Of a DNA stretch of 64,000 nt, positions 46,568 through 59,436 are shown one piece after another. This DNA comes from Hydractinia symbiolongicarpus (lineage: Eukaryota; Cnidaria; Hydrozoa; Anthoathecata; Hydractiniidae), in the NCBI RefSeq assembly GCF_029227915.1, contig NC_079884.1, positions 15,004,001-15,068,000 on the forward strand, in the 5' to 3' direction. Both the position numbers and the translations under genes were made by a program. The notes below the pieces were generated by a model. That model did no database searches. It had not been told where the DNA came from and saw only the letters and a list, made by a program, of their open reading frames with translations. Every line of letters begins with the position of its first letter. Positions within the stretch are counted from its first letter, which is position 1.

Positions 46568-48782
46568 ATGGCTTTTCTTTACATTTTCATTTTGACGCCA
46601 ATCCTGCACATTGCATTTACAAAGATTCATGTAATAGACCTCACCTACAATTTTGACAACGATACTACCGTTTATTGGCCAAGCACTAGAAAAAACGACC
46701 GTTTTAAACTGATCCCAAAAGTCAGTAATGGGATTTATGAAATAAACTCAATCGCTGCTTCAGAACATGGAGGGACACATATCGACGCCCCAAGACATTT
46801 TGCGCCAGGAAAACATGGCGTTAATGAGATTCCTATGGAAAGATTAGTTGGGCAGCTATTTCTTGTGAACGTTTCAGTTGAGGCGAAATTAGACAGAGAT
46901 TTGCTGATAACACAAACACACATCGAGGCAGCAGAGCAAGCACAGAAAAGGACTGTTGATGATCATATTGTTCTTTTTTACACAGGTAAGTTCACTGCAG
47001 AATTCCAAAACATGCTTAAGCATGCACTTCTGTGATGTGTTTATGGAGGCAAAGCTAAGCCGGTAAAAGGGCATTAAAAGTAAGGTAATGTTCAGAAAAA
47101 ATTCCTCTCCCACTCCTACTCTCACCTCCCACCTGCAAGTCACTGGTATCATTCATTTTATAACTAAATTTTTAAACACATTACTTGAAAACTAATTGTT
47201 CTTGGGATTTAAGAAGACCATTTAACGTTAAAAAGAACGACAACAAAAAGCTAATATGGTTGGCCTTGGGTCACTTAAAAACGATACAATTATGTATTAT
47301 GAAATGTTATTATTGGTTGTTCTACCGTAATGCTTCAAATAAAGGCCCCCCTTCTGTTAAACGCCTCCTCGAATAGACGCCTCCCTTTTTCAGTCATTTT
47401 TTTAAATAAACGCCCCCCTCTAATAGACGCTCCTTATAATAGACGCCACTCCCTCATAAGGGGGCGTTTATTCGAGGCGATAGTAAAAGTATTTAAAAAA
47501 ATTAATAACTGTTATTGTTTTGCTCTTTTAATTAAAAGGCAATTTTAATGGTGCTATTATAATATGTAAATTTCATAAATACAACTAAACACAATCTCTC
47601 ATATTTGATACATCGGTAAAATAAGGAAATTATAATATATCTATAAACACCTTTTTCCTAAATCTTTTAAGGTTGGAAATTTAGATATATTGTAAATTTT
47701 ATATTATAGATATCCTAAAAAACTGATAAAGAGACGAAGTGTAAAAAATTTAATAAACGCCCCCTCTTTTAAACGCCCCCTCAAATAGACTCCCCCAAAA
47801 ATGTCCAAAATTTTAATAAACGCCCCGGGCGTTTATTCGAAGCATTACGGTAGTTCAAGAAAAGCTGTAATGTTTTCTTTTCATTTTCAATACTATTTGG
47901 TTGCTACGGACCTGTGGCAATAACATCCAAGTGAAATAAGTATCTGCTTTATACTGAAGTTTTTTTTTCATTGTTCATAAAAATTTTTAGGATGGAGCAA
48001 AAGATGGCCGAATCTTAATCAATTTCTTGGTACAAACACAACCAACGATTCACTTCTGCACTTTCCTGGACTGCACCCAAATGCAGCTACATGGTTGACT
48101 ACAAACAGAAAGGTAAGTAGTGACAACATGATGAAGTATTTCCTTTAATATCGATGCTGTAAGGACAGGGCTCTTGAATTTAACCAATCATACTCTTTAT
48201 AACTTCCTATGCTTTTGACTTTTTGAATAAAAAATTTCTTGACTTAATTCAAATTCGAATTACCTTTACAACACCTTGAGTTTATCAACAAACCCTTGTT
48301 ATACTTTCAGTTACACCCTGCTTGTGTCCATTGTTTTTATTGTTTATTACCAATTAGACTCGCGCCTACTACGACATGGAAAGCTTATTTTATATTGCAT
48401 GTAAAATTTAAAGTTATGTCATTTTTATTTGTCAATGTCTTCTTTTTGTTCTCCATAGATAAAGTCCATCGGAATTGACACAGCATCTATTGACAATGGA
48501 CCCAGTTCATCATTCGAATCACATAAGATATTGTACAAACACAATATTCCGGGTTTTGAGGCTGTCAATCTAAATGAAGTTCACCGCTTCAAGGATGTTG
48601 ACAAAGTTATGATTTATGCTTTACCGATGAAAATTAAAGATGGTTCCGGCGCCCCATTGAGAATTGTCGCATCGTTTGATGACGAAGATGAGATTAAGAA
48701 ACCATGCTCGTCAAGTGCTTACACAGATGTCAACTTTGTTATTTTATACCTTTGTCTCTTTGTTTTGTATTATCTACATTAA
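46568..48782 (+). CDS. Secreted cyclase-family (PF04199) metal-dependent hydrolase, copy 2
   Basis: Exons 46568-46985, 47991-48112 and 48459-48782 total 864 bases (287 residues). Both introns sit at the same codons and phases (1 and 0) as in copy 1, so the two are tandem duplicates. The coding exon begins at an acceptor (46544), with the first in-frame ATG at 46568. Signal peptide MAFLYIFILTPILHIAFT; signature HGGTHIDAPRH (residues 67-77); C-terminus CSSSAYTD followed by a hydrophobic tail, again GPI-like. Intron 1 holds a TACC-ended MITE. A poly(A) signal lies at 48843. Confidence 0.85.
47323..47852. mobile_element. MITE with TACCGTAATGCTTC ends in intron 1 of cyclase copy 2
   Basis: The left end TACCGTAATGCTTCAAATAA is mirrored by TTATTCGAAGCATTACGGTA at the right. 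The interior repeats AAACGCCCCC and AATAGACGCC. A fragment of the same sequence (AAATAAACGCCCC) lies near 3825. Confidence 0.65.
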
Positions 48783-48848
48783 AAAGAATACCAAAAACAT
48801 TCTATATGTTGCATTTGCCACCTTTTCTATATGATGATTGACAATAAA

Positions 48849-51175
48849 AGCAAATCAATCTCATACCCAGCTTCTTTTTCTCTTTCTCAATGTGCTATCA
48901 GAAAGTAGGAAAAGAAGCTCTGGGATAAAATTGGAAATATCTTTTGAGTGAAGTGAGGTTTGATGTTTTAATAAAGTATTCATTCCATAGGCTGTATTGG
49001 CATACTCTCTCTTACTCATACTTTTGTTATGTCGTTCGCTGCAAGCATGTATGAACGTTTAAAATCTACAGAAAATGAGGCCTGATGCTTAATATACACA
49101 AACTCAAGTGTATTTTACATAACTCGAAAATACCAAAGGCTATATATACAACAATACTCATATCCATATTATCAGTATGACTTGACAAGGCATTGTTGAT
49201 GTTGGTTTAAACTAGCTACCCGCGTGTTTGTACCATGCATGTTGCATTAAATAATTTATTAATTTTTGATCAAGAAATAGGCACATCCAGCATCACAACC
49301 TCATTCCCAGGACATCTTGTATCTTTTCTGACATCGGGGGCGGCAACGCACGTCCCGCTTTCCCGATATAAAAAAGCTTCAGACAAAATTTAGACGGTCT
49401 TATATGTGAAGAGTAAATGGTTAAAGATAAAAAAGGTTTACGACATGAATTATGAATATTCGCGCAATTTAAATTTCGCACAGAACTTGTAAATCCGCGC
49501 GAATTCCAGATAGGTTAGAAAAAGTTAAATAGGAAAATCGGTTATAAACTGATTGTTATATGTTCTCGAAAATCATATTTTCACCATGTTAATACTTTCC
49601 TATTTACAAAATCAAATCAGCCTGTTTTTGAAGCTCTTCTGTTTTTATGGCAGTTTCTTCTAATTCCGTAATATTTCCGGCAAATTTTTGCTTTTTTTAA
49701 TATATATCATGCCTTATGTACAACAAGATAAGTATCTCTAGCCCACATTGGAGCAAGGCTCTCTGCGAAATTTTATTTTTCTTACAATTGCAGATCAAAA
49801 ACCTCCATGGTTGATGAAAGAAAAGACAAAAACGTGAGATTTCTCTCGTTATTTGACCAACTAAAGTGGTATCAATTATTTTTCCACGTGTATTTTTGTA
49901 CAAACTCATTGAAATTTGATCAGATTTTGTTTCTTTGGACATATACTTAAGTTCTGAATTCAATTTGAGTCGCCAAATCCCTCTATAAGCATGATACCTT
50001 CAGCTGGTACGAAGAACTTTTTAGAAACCCTCTCACCTCTGGTTCTGCAATTTCTTCCGCTTTGTTTCCTTCGATATCTTCGTTTTGGTTTTTTTCTTTG
50101 TGCAGTTCAACAATAAGAACGTCGTCATTCTTTGTAGTTTCTGATTTAAGGTTTTGTTCTAATCAAACATTCTTTGCAGAGTTTGTTGAAACATTGTTTA
50201 TCCTTTAAAATCCTCGCCAACGGGTACAGAGCAATTCGATAATTTTCTTGCATTTTCTGCATTTATATTTTTTTAAATCTTTGCAAACAGCACAAGCTGA
50301 ATTCATGACTGGCCTTCCCTTTTCAGTTTAAATTCGTATGGTGATTTTTTTTGAATGTTTTTTTTTTCGAACAAAAAAGACCCTTTCAACATAGCCATCA
50401 ATTGATTTCAAACTGCATGACCAAATATCGCATTGCAAACGTGTAAACTAACCTTTAAGAAAACATGTCTTGAATAACCACAAACAAATATACATTTTTT
50501 TTAACATACATTTATTAAATGCACGGTTCTTCAACCTTAAAAAACAACATATTTTTAAACAACAAGTATATATGAAAAGGTATATCAGCATTAAAACTTC
50601 TAGTTAGCTTTAAGTAGATAAAATTATAATAATAATACTGCACACAACCACATAAGGGGAGAGGATCGTTAAAAAAATAGGGAAAGGTGGTAGACTCACC
50701 CAGGCGGGTGAAGCAGAAGCATACGGAGAGATTATCATTGTTTTCGCGAGGCCAATACAACAGTGCTCTTTGGATTAGGGAGATTATCTTCACTCACTTG
50801 AACATGTATGTTTGGGATGACTGTCTCCATCAGTCGCTACGGAGGGACGAGTTCTCGACGACGGTTGTTGTTGAGTTTGTTTCGACGAAAGTAACACAGT
50901 TGGACAGGTCAACGGGCAGAGGTTGCAATTTATTGACTACTGGCATATTAGCTCATTCTATTTAAACTAAAAAGTTGCCTGGCGGTCGCATTAGTGTGTC
51001 ACCATACTAGTACACTTGCGCCTCAAATATTTCACTCTGCACACAACGTGAACTTTAACATTTTTACGTTTTTGGCGCCCCCTTGTTTAGTGCCCACGGG
51101 ACACGAAATCAATTTCGTGGGGGAGAACGTGGTTTGTTTGAAATAGCCCATGTGCTTTATTTTTGTTATTTCTCT
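48849..51175. other. Intergenic stretch without a supported gene
   Basis: Apart from the possible zf-HIT relic near 50205-50306 I see no coding signal. Short frames at 49697-49963 and 50515-50793 on the minus strand show no domain. Confidence 0.35.
50205..50306 (-). pseudogene. Possible zinc-finger HIT fragment
   Basis: The minus strand from 50306 reads CAVCKDLKKYKCRKC, the first half of a zf-HIT finger (C-x2-C-x7-C-x2-C with KYKC). The second half is lost: the frame stops at 50205, and a shifted frame continues with KDKQCFNKLCKEC. No other part of a ZNHIT protein is evident. A relic or an unrecognised exon. Confidence 0.25.
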
Positions 51176-51532
51176 ATAGATAGATAGATAGATAGATAGA
51201 TGTGCATATTTTACATGGCTAGCCCCACAAATATTGAGGGATATACCCTGTGTATTATTTCCAGGAGGGGCCACAGCTAGAGTCCTAGAGTATTTAATGC
51301 TCACTTTAAGCTACGCAGACCCAATTAGGGCCTGCGCTCTACTAGACAACTCCTGGCAACATCCAAACGGCACACACAGTGTGCCATCTCCTCAATTTCC
51401 CTCACATGGCTTGGGTTAACCCCGGGCTATGGTAACATTCACTCGCCCATGTTGAATTGCTGTCAAGAGGAATTGAACCCTGGTCTTCGCACAGAGTACG
51501 AGAGCTATATAACCACTAATCTATGGCGCCAC
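51176..51532 (-). mobile_element. tRNA-derived SINE, apparently full length
   Basis: On the minus strand it begins GGCGCCATAGATTAGTGGTT with an A-box-like TAGATTAGTGG, then a B box GGTTCAATTCC (about 51469-51479), a body, a 3' domain (GTGGCCCCTCCTGGAAATAAT ... GGGGCTAGCCATG) and a (TCTA)n tail at 51176-51201. It inserts just upstream of the first SLC25A19 coding exon, probably in a 5' UTR intron. Confidence 0.75.
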
Positions 51533-51582
51533 AATCTATAATCTTTGTTTCTCCTTAGTGCTTTAGTTAAGTATATTAATCT

Positions 51583-54500
51583 ATGGGTGTGAAAGGTCAT
51601 GAAGAAGTTAAGTTAAGACCGATTCATTTCACTGTGGCTGGTGCAACCTCTGGTGTTATTGCCCGTGTTGTTGGACAGCCCTTAGATGTACTGAAAATTC
51701 GATTCCAGCTTCAAACTCTCCAGGTATATCTTGTCATAAATACAGTATCAGTCAATGGTGACCCCCAATTGATATGGCAAAATCAAGCAGGTCAGGTACA
51801 CTTGCCAGATCGATATCTTTAAAATGAGGAAGTGTATATTCTTATGCACTTAAAATATGGTGCGTACGTATATGTTCATCTGCTATTCGTACGTAAAGTG
51901 CATACTAATAGTGTGTAGCGCTATTCATATGTAATGTATGACATATTTACGCAGGAAAAAAGAAAACAAAACACACCCTAATTATAACCCTAACGCACTT
52001 TACGTACGAATAGACATACCGTAAATGTTTGATTAAGCCCCCACTCCCGAATAAGCCCCCATGAGGGCTTATTTGAATTCACAGTAATTTCAACATAGTT
52101 GACACAGGGACTCAGAAAATACTACTATAAACAATTAAATAAATGGTATTTATTTCGCAGGTTGAGGTAATAATAACACTCGTGGTTATAATATCCAATT
52201 CAAAATTAGGTTTTTTTTTAACTTGTCGAACAATATATTTCCGAATATCTTGCTCCCTGTCAAAGCAACATACTTTGCTGGAACAACAAGTCCGACCTCC
52301 CTTTTTCTCTTTCCAACCATTATATTGAGATTTATAAGTCTTTGTTTTTATTGTTATACTTTTAGAAAGATATGTTGTGTTTATTAAAATCATTGTTTTT
52401 AGCACACTAGATTTTTGTATAATGTTATAAGCCCCCGTTCCATTTAACCCCCCCCCCCCTCCCGAATAAGCCCCCTCCCCAAAACCCATTTTGACAAATA
52501 AGCCACCGGGGGCTTAATCGATCATTTACGGTATGCAAAAGTGCGTACAAATATACACTACATTAAAATAAAGTTGAGAAAGAGGATGCTGATAAGCCAC
52601 AAACGCCTGCATATATAAGGGCGAGTTCAGGCGACTTTTTAAATTCTGTTTCAGGCTAAAATACTCCATTTGTTGTAAAAAAGTTTCTTCAGCTTAGTTC
52701 CACATACATAGTATATAAATACTTTTTGTTTGCTTTAACAGGATGGAAAGCTACCTTATGTTGGCATATATAAATCAGCCAAGACAATAGTTAAACAAGA
52801 AGGATTATCTGCCTTGTGGTACGTATATACTTTTTGTTTAGGAAACTACGTTTTTGGGATAAAAGATTTAAATGGTCAACAGTACTGCGTAGCCTGCAGG
52901 CCCTTACTATGTACATATGTACTGATATGAACACTAACAAGTAAACTTTGATGTGTTGAAAACACATATATCTAATATAGATAACATATACTTGCAAAAA
53001 TAAACTTCAAAATTTATGGGTTTGTTTGCATGTATTATTTTGATCTTGATTGTGGGCTTTTTTTCTGCATTTCTTGTGAGTATTTTGTTGGTATCATTCT
53101 TACCAGAAATCGACTATCATAGGAAGGTGTTAGGTCAAAGAGAATTATTTCAGCATTTTTAATTTCAGGAAAGGACATGTCCCTGCACAAATCTTATCAG
53201 TTCTCTTTGGAGCAATTCAGGTTTGTATGATGTTATAATAAATTGTGTGATACATGAGAGTATCTTACAACATGTAGAAAAAATGTTAGTAACTAACTTC
53301 TTAATTCGTAGTTTTTACCACCTGAACAGAATTTCTCAGCTCTTGTTACATTTTCAAAATACCACTGTTAAGTAATGATTTAACTACAATAAAATGCTCG
53401 TAGACTCAATAATATGGTGGGAAAAAGCAAAGCCAGTTGGAATGTATTGTTAATATTAATCCATGTCAATAAGTTTTATTGATACTTTTTTTTAAATGTG
53501 CGTATTTTTATTCCATTTTTAGTTTACAACATATGAAACTTCATATACATATATCAATAAAATATTTCCACAATGTGCACATAACAACCGACTTAAAACA
53601 GGTACATTTTGTCAAATGGCAAACTTTTCTAAATACAAACACTAAATTGAAGGAGAATTTCATGGAAATTGTTTTTTTCAGGCATAGAATTTGTCTGCGG
53701 AGGAATGGCTGGTATTGGGTCCACTCTGGCTTGTCAACCTGTTGACGTTTTGAGAACAAGACTCGTGGCACAGAAGAAATCAACGGTAAGTACAGAAAAT
53801 TGTCTGCAAACTATATTTTGTGCATGATCTAATGCTTGATTATTTTTGACCCTCTTTCCTTTTTTCTTCCAAACTCATGTATATGTATCATGGTCGGACT
53901 TATCGTGTTTCCGCACATAAATTTACACAGAAAAGTCCTGTTCGCGCATAAAATTGCAAGTGCTTTTATGGCTCTTTATATTCTTTTCATAGATAGATTG
54001 CAAAAATGAATCCTCGCAAAACACCACATTTTTGAGGCTATGAAAATTTACCACTGTAAAATTTTCAAAATACCACAGTAATATGAAAATTTAACTGCGT
54101 TCAAATTAATCCCATTCGGATTTATTTTGTTTTCCGAAATTCTTAACTAAGTCAAGGAAAAAGGTTTTTTTTTTAAATATTAAATGTAGATTTATCTGCT
54201 TTTTAAATAAAAATTGAAAAAAAAAAATAAAAAATCCCTCTGAACTCTAATCCAATATTCGAGGTAGTAACGGCAGCTTTTATAAACTGTTTGAAAGAAA
54301 TAATTTGAGACTTTACGAAAAGAAAAAAACATCCAGAAGTAAAATCGAGTATATGCGCTCACGATAATATTGGTTGTGTTTGCAATGCACATTTTTTCAC
54401 TTACGTCCTCCCCAAAAAGCTTACTTGTCTTTTATTTAGGTATACCGAGGATTATTTCATGCTATCACTTCGATGTTTAAAGAAAACGGCATACGAACTT

Positions 54501-55855
54501 TTTACAAAGGTAAAGGGGATGTTGGCTTTATTTATTTTTTATGTTCATTTGATTCTGCAACTCTTTTTAATTATGTATTTGTTGACGCTCAGGTATTGTT
54601 CCAACGCTGTGCATGATATTTCCAAACACTGGACTTCATTTTGCTTTTTATGGTACCTTCAAGCGGGCATGGATTTTTTTCTCTGTGGTGAGTGATTTCT
54701 GTATTTTACTGGTGAAATGTTAAATCTTTTTGTGGCAGGGATATGTTGGTTGTACCGGGCAATATTTTTTCTTAATAAAAGCATCGGGAAAGGCCGTCGG
54801 AGCAGTACTGGCAATGAGTTTGCTGCTTTAAATCCTCGCTGTGTTTTATAATTAGTTTTTTTTTTTTGCTTTCTTGTTGTTCTTTTCCAAGGGTGCAGCG
54901 ATGCTTTGTAAATCCTTTAGGTCTGTCAGATATTTTTATCCAGCATAACTTTTCTTGAAGCGCGCCAAATTTTATAGTTTCGGGAATTTATTTTTGCTGG
55001 TAAATTTACATAAGCAGTAGAATAAAAGAGAGATGGTTTATAACTAGACAATACTAAATACCTGATATTTATTTTCAGGTAGGTTTTTTGACAGAATTAA
55101 TTTTAAATTCGCGACAATTTCTGGCCTTAAAGTAGTTGAATTTGTTTCATATATAAGTTAATAGCCTTTGAGCGATGTCGAATGGTTACAATATTTTACT
55201 ATAGAATGACACCGAGAACAAGAGGTTGATGCGTCTCACATGTGGAGGATTGAGTGGATTATGTAGCAAACTAATGTTGCTACCGTTGGACGTTGTAAAG
55301 AAACGGTTGCAGGTTCAAGGTTTAACTGGATATGCTGAATATAGCGGTATGGTGCACTGTTTTCGTACAGTTGTTCAGTTAGAAGGGATAGTTGCTTTAT
55401 ATCGAGGGGCATCACCATCAGTGTGGAAGGTAAGTGGTCTGCATATCCGCCGGTCAATACAGTCAAGTCATATTATTCCTAACAAAATGCCTTTTTTATT
55501 ATAAATGGCTATATGCTTTTAAAATCATCAAAGAAACATTATCCTAAGGTTCCATCAATTTTCACGATTTGGGATTAGAAAAGTTTAGCGGGAATTTATT
55601 TTCGCAAATTTAGTTCCCTAAAGCATTTAGCGGGCATTAAATTTCGCAAAATAGACGAAAAACGCCTAATTCGCGAAGAAATCGCGAAAGTAAAGGTATA
55701 TAAGGTGTGTAAAAGCACTTGTTTGTGTTGCTTCACTGCTTGTTGACTTTTTTTCTTTGTAGGCAACGATTGTGAGTGGAGTGACATTTTTCACTTACGA
55801 GCAAACATGTGATATTATACGCTGGTACGAAATTAAAAAGAAATCCTTCTCATGA
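51583..55855 (+). CDS. SLC25A19: Mitochondrial carrier, SLC25A19 (thiamine pyrophosphate carrier) type
   Basis: Nine exons: 51583-51723, 52742-52818, 53169-53220, 53523-53601, 53682-53785, 54440-54509, 54593-54687, 55205-55429 and 55763-55855. These total 936 bases (311 residues; human 320), and all joins keep frame. Three carrier repeats each carry the Px(D/E)xx(K/R) signature: QPLDVLKIR, QPVDVLRTR and LPLDVVKKR. KGHVPAQILSVLFGAIQ, FVCGGMA and KKRLQVQG match the SLC25A19 subfamily closely. The product should lie in the mitochondrial inner membrane and import thiamine pyrophosphate. Acceptors at 51558 and 51566 upstream of the ATG suggest a 5' UTR exon further left. Intron 1 contains a MITE. 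Confidence 0.92.
52017..52533. mobile_element. MITE with TACCGTAAATG ends in SLC25A19 intron 1
   Basis: The left end TACCGTAAATGTTTGATTAA is mirrored by TTAATCGATCATTTACGGTA; the interior has AATAAGCCCCC repeats and a run of C near 52449. Its ends share TACCGTAA with the element at 47323-47852, so both belong to one superfamily. Confidence 0.65.
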
Positions 55856-56247
55856 TGCTTCCAGCAAGTATTTGCGCGACGAAAGTTAACAAGGAAAACA
55901 AGGAAATCTTTACGCTCTACATAAACCCTGAAATTTCTGGCAAAACAAAAAATTTTCACCTATTAACTTCCCCTCTTGAAATATTGGCCCTGTAAAATTT
56001 AATTCATGCCGGATTTTTTTTATTGTAATCTTTTATTTCTTATTTTATTTCTGCGCGCTCTGTAAGGGGAAATTGTTTGATTTTCAAATCCTATTCGTCC
56101 AGCATTTCTTGAACTCTTGATAAAACATTATCTTAAATTTATTTTTCAAAATCAGCCCCTTTGTTTTTAACACTTAGTCCTTAAAATCTTTATCTTTAAT
56201 ATAAAAAAAGTTTGTTTATTTTACTTTCAATTTTTTACAATGTTTTT

Positions 56248-56505
56248 TTTACAAACTTTTTTAGTTTGCAAGACATGTTTCGTCTTGAACGTCAAGACAT
56301 CTTCAGTCTGTTTTATAAGCTTTTGTTACTCTAAATAGCATTGAAATGTTGCTATAGCAACAATTAACAATAATTATAATATAAAATAAAAAAAGTATTT
56401 AAATTAAATTAAAGCTTATAAAGAAGACTTGTACATATTTTAAAACAACTGAAGATGTCTTGACGTTCAAGACGAAACATGTCTTGCAAAGTAAAGTTTG
56501 TCTTT
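56248..56505. repeat. Inverted pair of a hammerhead-like motif
   Basis: The segment CTGAAGATGTCTTGACGTTC (then AAGACGAAACATGTCTTGCA) occurs on the plus strand at about 56449-56490, and its inverse at about 56267-56310, with roughly 130 bases between. The motif holds CTGANGA, a 7-bp stem and GAAA, but one extra base separates CTGAAGA from the stem. Confidence 0.5.
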
Positions 56506-57696
56506 TTTTATTAAAATAATAATTTCAATGATAATTGTTTTATTAGAAATTATAGTTTTACAATTTGCTCTCAAGCGCAGATTGTATTAGCGTCACTGTG
56601 AACAGCGATATACATTTCTGTCGCGTTTTTAGGTTTTTTAATTATTTATTCTGTTTGTAAGTTGTAAATGAAGCAAGGATGCTGAAGCTTCATTTTAAAT
56701 GTCGAATTGCGTCCAAAACGCCTTGACAGATTATTCTGATAAACATCTTATGAACTTACCTCGTTTGTGTTATTGTCTTCATTTCGAAAATTTTCGAAGC
56801 TCCTAAGCTTCTTGTTGTATCGAACTTGCAAATGGAATAGCTTCTGCCTTAACTCTTCAAAACTTTTGTCATAATGAGTATAAGCAAATATTTACAAAGG
56901 TCCTAAATTATATAACTTCGAAGATTATACGATAGATCTTAACTTGTTGCAGCCTAATATTTCTGATGAAAAGGCTTAAAGTTCTACAAAATCGAAATTA
57001 CCATTACCTTCGAAATCTGAAAATATGTTTGGGTGAAATTTTTGCGAAGCAATTGAGCTTCGCGAGCGAAGCGAGTGAAGCGAAATTGTGGAACACCTTT
57101 GCTTCGCGTTGAGTATACCAAGGAACTGAAAAATTTCTACACCCCCCCCCCCCCCCTCCCTACCAAAACTCCGACGCCGAGTAAGAAAAAGAATTCATCA
57201 AAGATAGAGCACAAGAACACGGTGACCGTAAAAAAAATGTGGTATATTTCACAGACTTGAAATGTGCTCTATTTCCTTGTATTTGAATTAATTATGATGC
57301 AATTAATTTCTCACTTATTTTGATATTATGTTTTTAATGTTATTTCAAATGTATTTTATATTAAAAATAATAGTTATAAAACTGTTTTTCTGGTTTAAAA
57401 TAATCTAATGCTAGTCCTGTTTCTGATCGTCTTTACTCGTGTATTTTTAGTATTTTTTGTTCCTTGAGATTTGAGTTGGATTGTAAAGCTCCTGTACCTT
57501 TTTCTGAAGAAAGATTGAAGTAATTTAAACAATTATAACGCGCCAAACCATGTGTTATTTTATCGTTTTTTGCTTGTCTTCAGATCATGTGCAGATCAAC
57601 AAGGTAAGGTTTACTTACTTAAACATAAGGTAGCTATATTTTGTAAGCTGCACTTGTGTAGTTTTCAAATTTTGTTGTAGCTAGCTACATATAGAC

Positions 57697-57790
57697 CTTT
57701 TTGAATGTTTACATTTTCCGCGGTAAGCCCTTACCGCGCAGTTAATAGAGCCACAAGGGCTTACCGTGGAAAATGTAAACATTCAAAAAG
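57697..57790. repeat. 94-bp near-perfect hairpin
   Basis: 36-base arms (57697-57732 and 57755-57790) starting CTTTTTGAATGTTTACATTT pair with one mismatch around a 22-base loop. A second perfect palindrome, CGCGGTAAGCCCTTACCGCG, is nested at 57719-57738. A fold-back MITE is likely. Flanking copies of TATTTTGTAAGCTGCAC lie at about 57638 and 57899. Confidence 0.7.
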
Positions 57791-58333
57791 TTGTATACAG
57801 CTAAACGTATAAAAGAATTGTAGGTAATTTCTGGGTAGATATATTATTACCTCCTGACTGCAGAAAAATCTGTTGCCACCTGTAGCTCTAGCTAGCTATA
57901 TTTTGTAAGCTGCACGTGTGTAGTTTTCAGTAGGGCAGACATAACGAATGTCTGGTGTTAAGGATCCAGCCGACCAACCCTGTTAAGGCGTCTGATCCTT
58001 AACATTTTTTTGTTTGATGAAAAATATGACTCGTGCAGAAAATAGACATGTAAAAAAGACATAGCCAGTCGACAAATAATATTTAATTAAGAAAAGTCAT
58101 TTTACGTTACATTTTCTATACATTACGTGTTATATGTTAACAACTTTGTATTATGACTAAAGATGGCCAAAGTTACGGTCGGAAGCTTTTGTTAAATATT
58201 TTTTTTATTTATATATTGAGTAAAAACTGTAGAGTAATTAAAAAAATATCTAGTTTTGTTACTAAACCGCCATCAATGCATTTCGCTTAACAAGTAAGTC
58301 ATGCTTATGCCCTCCTGAGAAAAAGGTTTAAAA

Positions 58334-58413
58334 TTTAAACAGAGCTCCAAGGGAGCCAAAGCTATACCTGTCCTTTAAACAGAGCTCCAAGGGAGCCAAA
58401 GCTATACCTGTCC
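58334..58413. repeat. Exact 40-bp tandem duplication
   Basis: Two identical units beginning TTTAAACAGAGCTCCAAGGG occupy 58334-58373 and 58374-58413. Confidence 0.9.
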
Positions 58414-59436
58414 TTTAAAATTTGTTTACGTTTTCAGAACTGTTTGACACTTTGGAATTTTCTTGTAATATTAGTCTAAGGAAAATTAAATTACAGTTTC
58501 TTGTCCACTGCCAACGTGTTTAAGCATATGAAAATTTTGTTATTTTTAAAATTATGCAAAATTATATGTAAAAATTTCCATTTTATTTATATATATACTA
58601 TAAGCCATTTGACAGTCATTTCATCATTTTCTTCACCTAAACACAGAATCCTTTTTTATCCTCTCTTTTTATCCGATCGTGCTATTCTATAATGAAAGAC
58701 GTCTTTCGGCGTAGTTTTCAAAATGGTCTGATTGCAAAATACGCTTGACCTGGTTTGCCTTACCAGAGAAGTTAATTAAGTCCCAGGTGAAGTTGAGGAC
58801 ATATTTTTGTATTTGTGTTAGTCTTATGAAAAGTTTTGTGTTGCACCTTAATTCAAGGATTATGCAAGACATGTATAATTTTCCCTGCCTGATTGCATAA
58901 ATGTTGGTTGGAAAAATAACATATAATATATATAATGACATTTTTCTGAATGTGTTTTTGATTGTGTTTAGGACTAAAAACTGTGATTTAATTTCTCTTG
59001 GCCTTGCATCAATTAAATCCTTTAAAAAAACACTTTTAGAATGATTTGACCAGATTCAGAAACTGCCAGCACTTTTGTTGGTATGGTTGGAACCTTTCAT
59101 TTAAGGATTACTAAAATTGCCTAATTTTTTAGTTTTTACTCACTGATGGACTGAGCAACCTTTTATTTGGCGGCTAAATGACTTTAACATCAGATATTTG
59201 TCATGTTCACCTGGCTAAAAGGAAAAATAAGATGATTTGATTGTTATGAATTTGTCAACTGGCCAAAAAAACCATAAGTATGAGGGCAAGCTTAGGCAAA
59301 ATTTTAAATATATACAATTTGTGCTTTCTAAATAAAAAGCAGTGCTTTCAATTTTGTTGTCTTGGCCTAAAAAAGTAATGACCTATATTTTATGTGGTTA
59401 GCCTCATTAATTCCAATAAATTTACCCTGTCAATTT

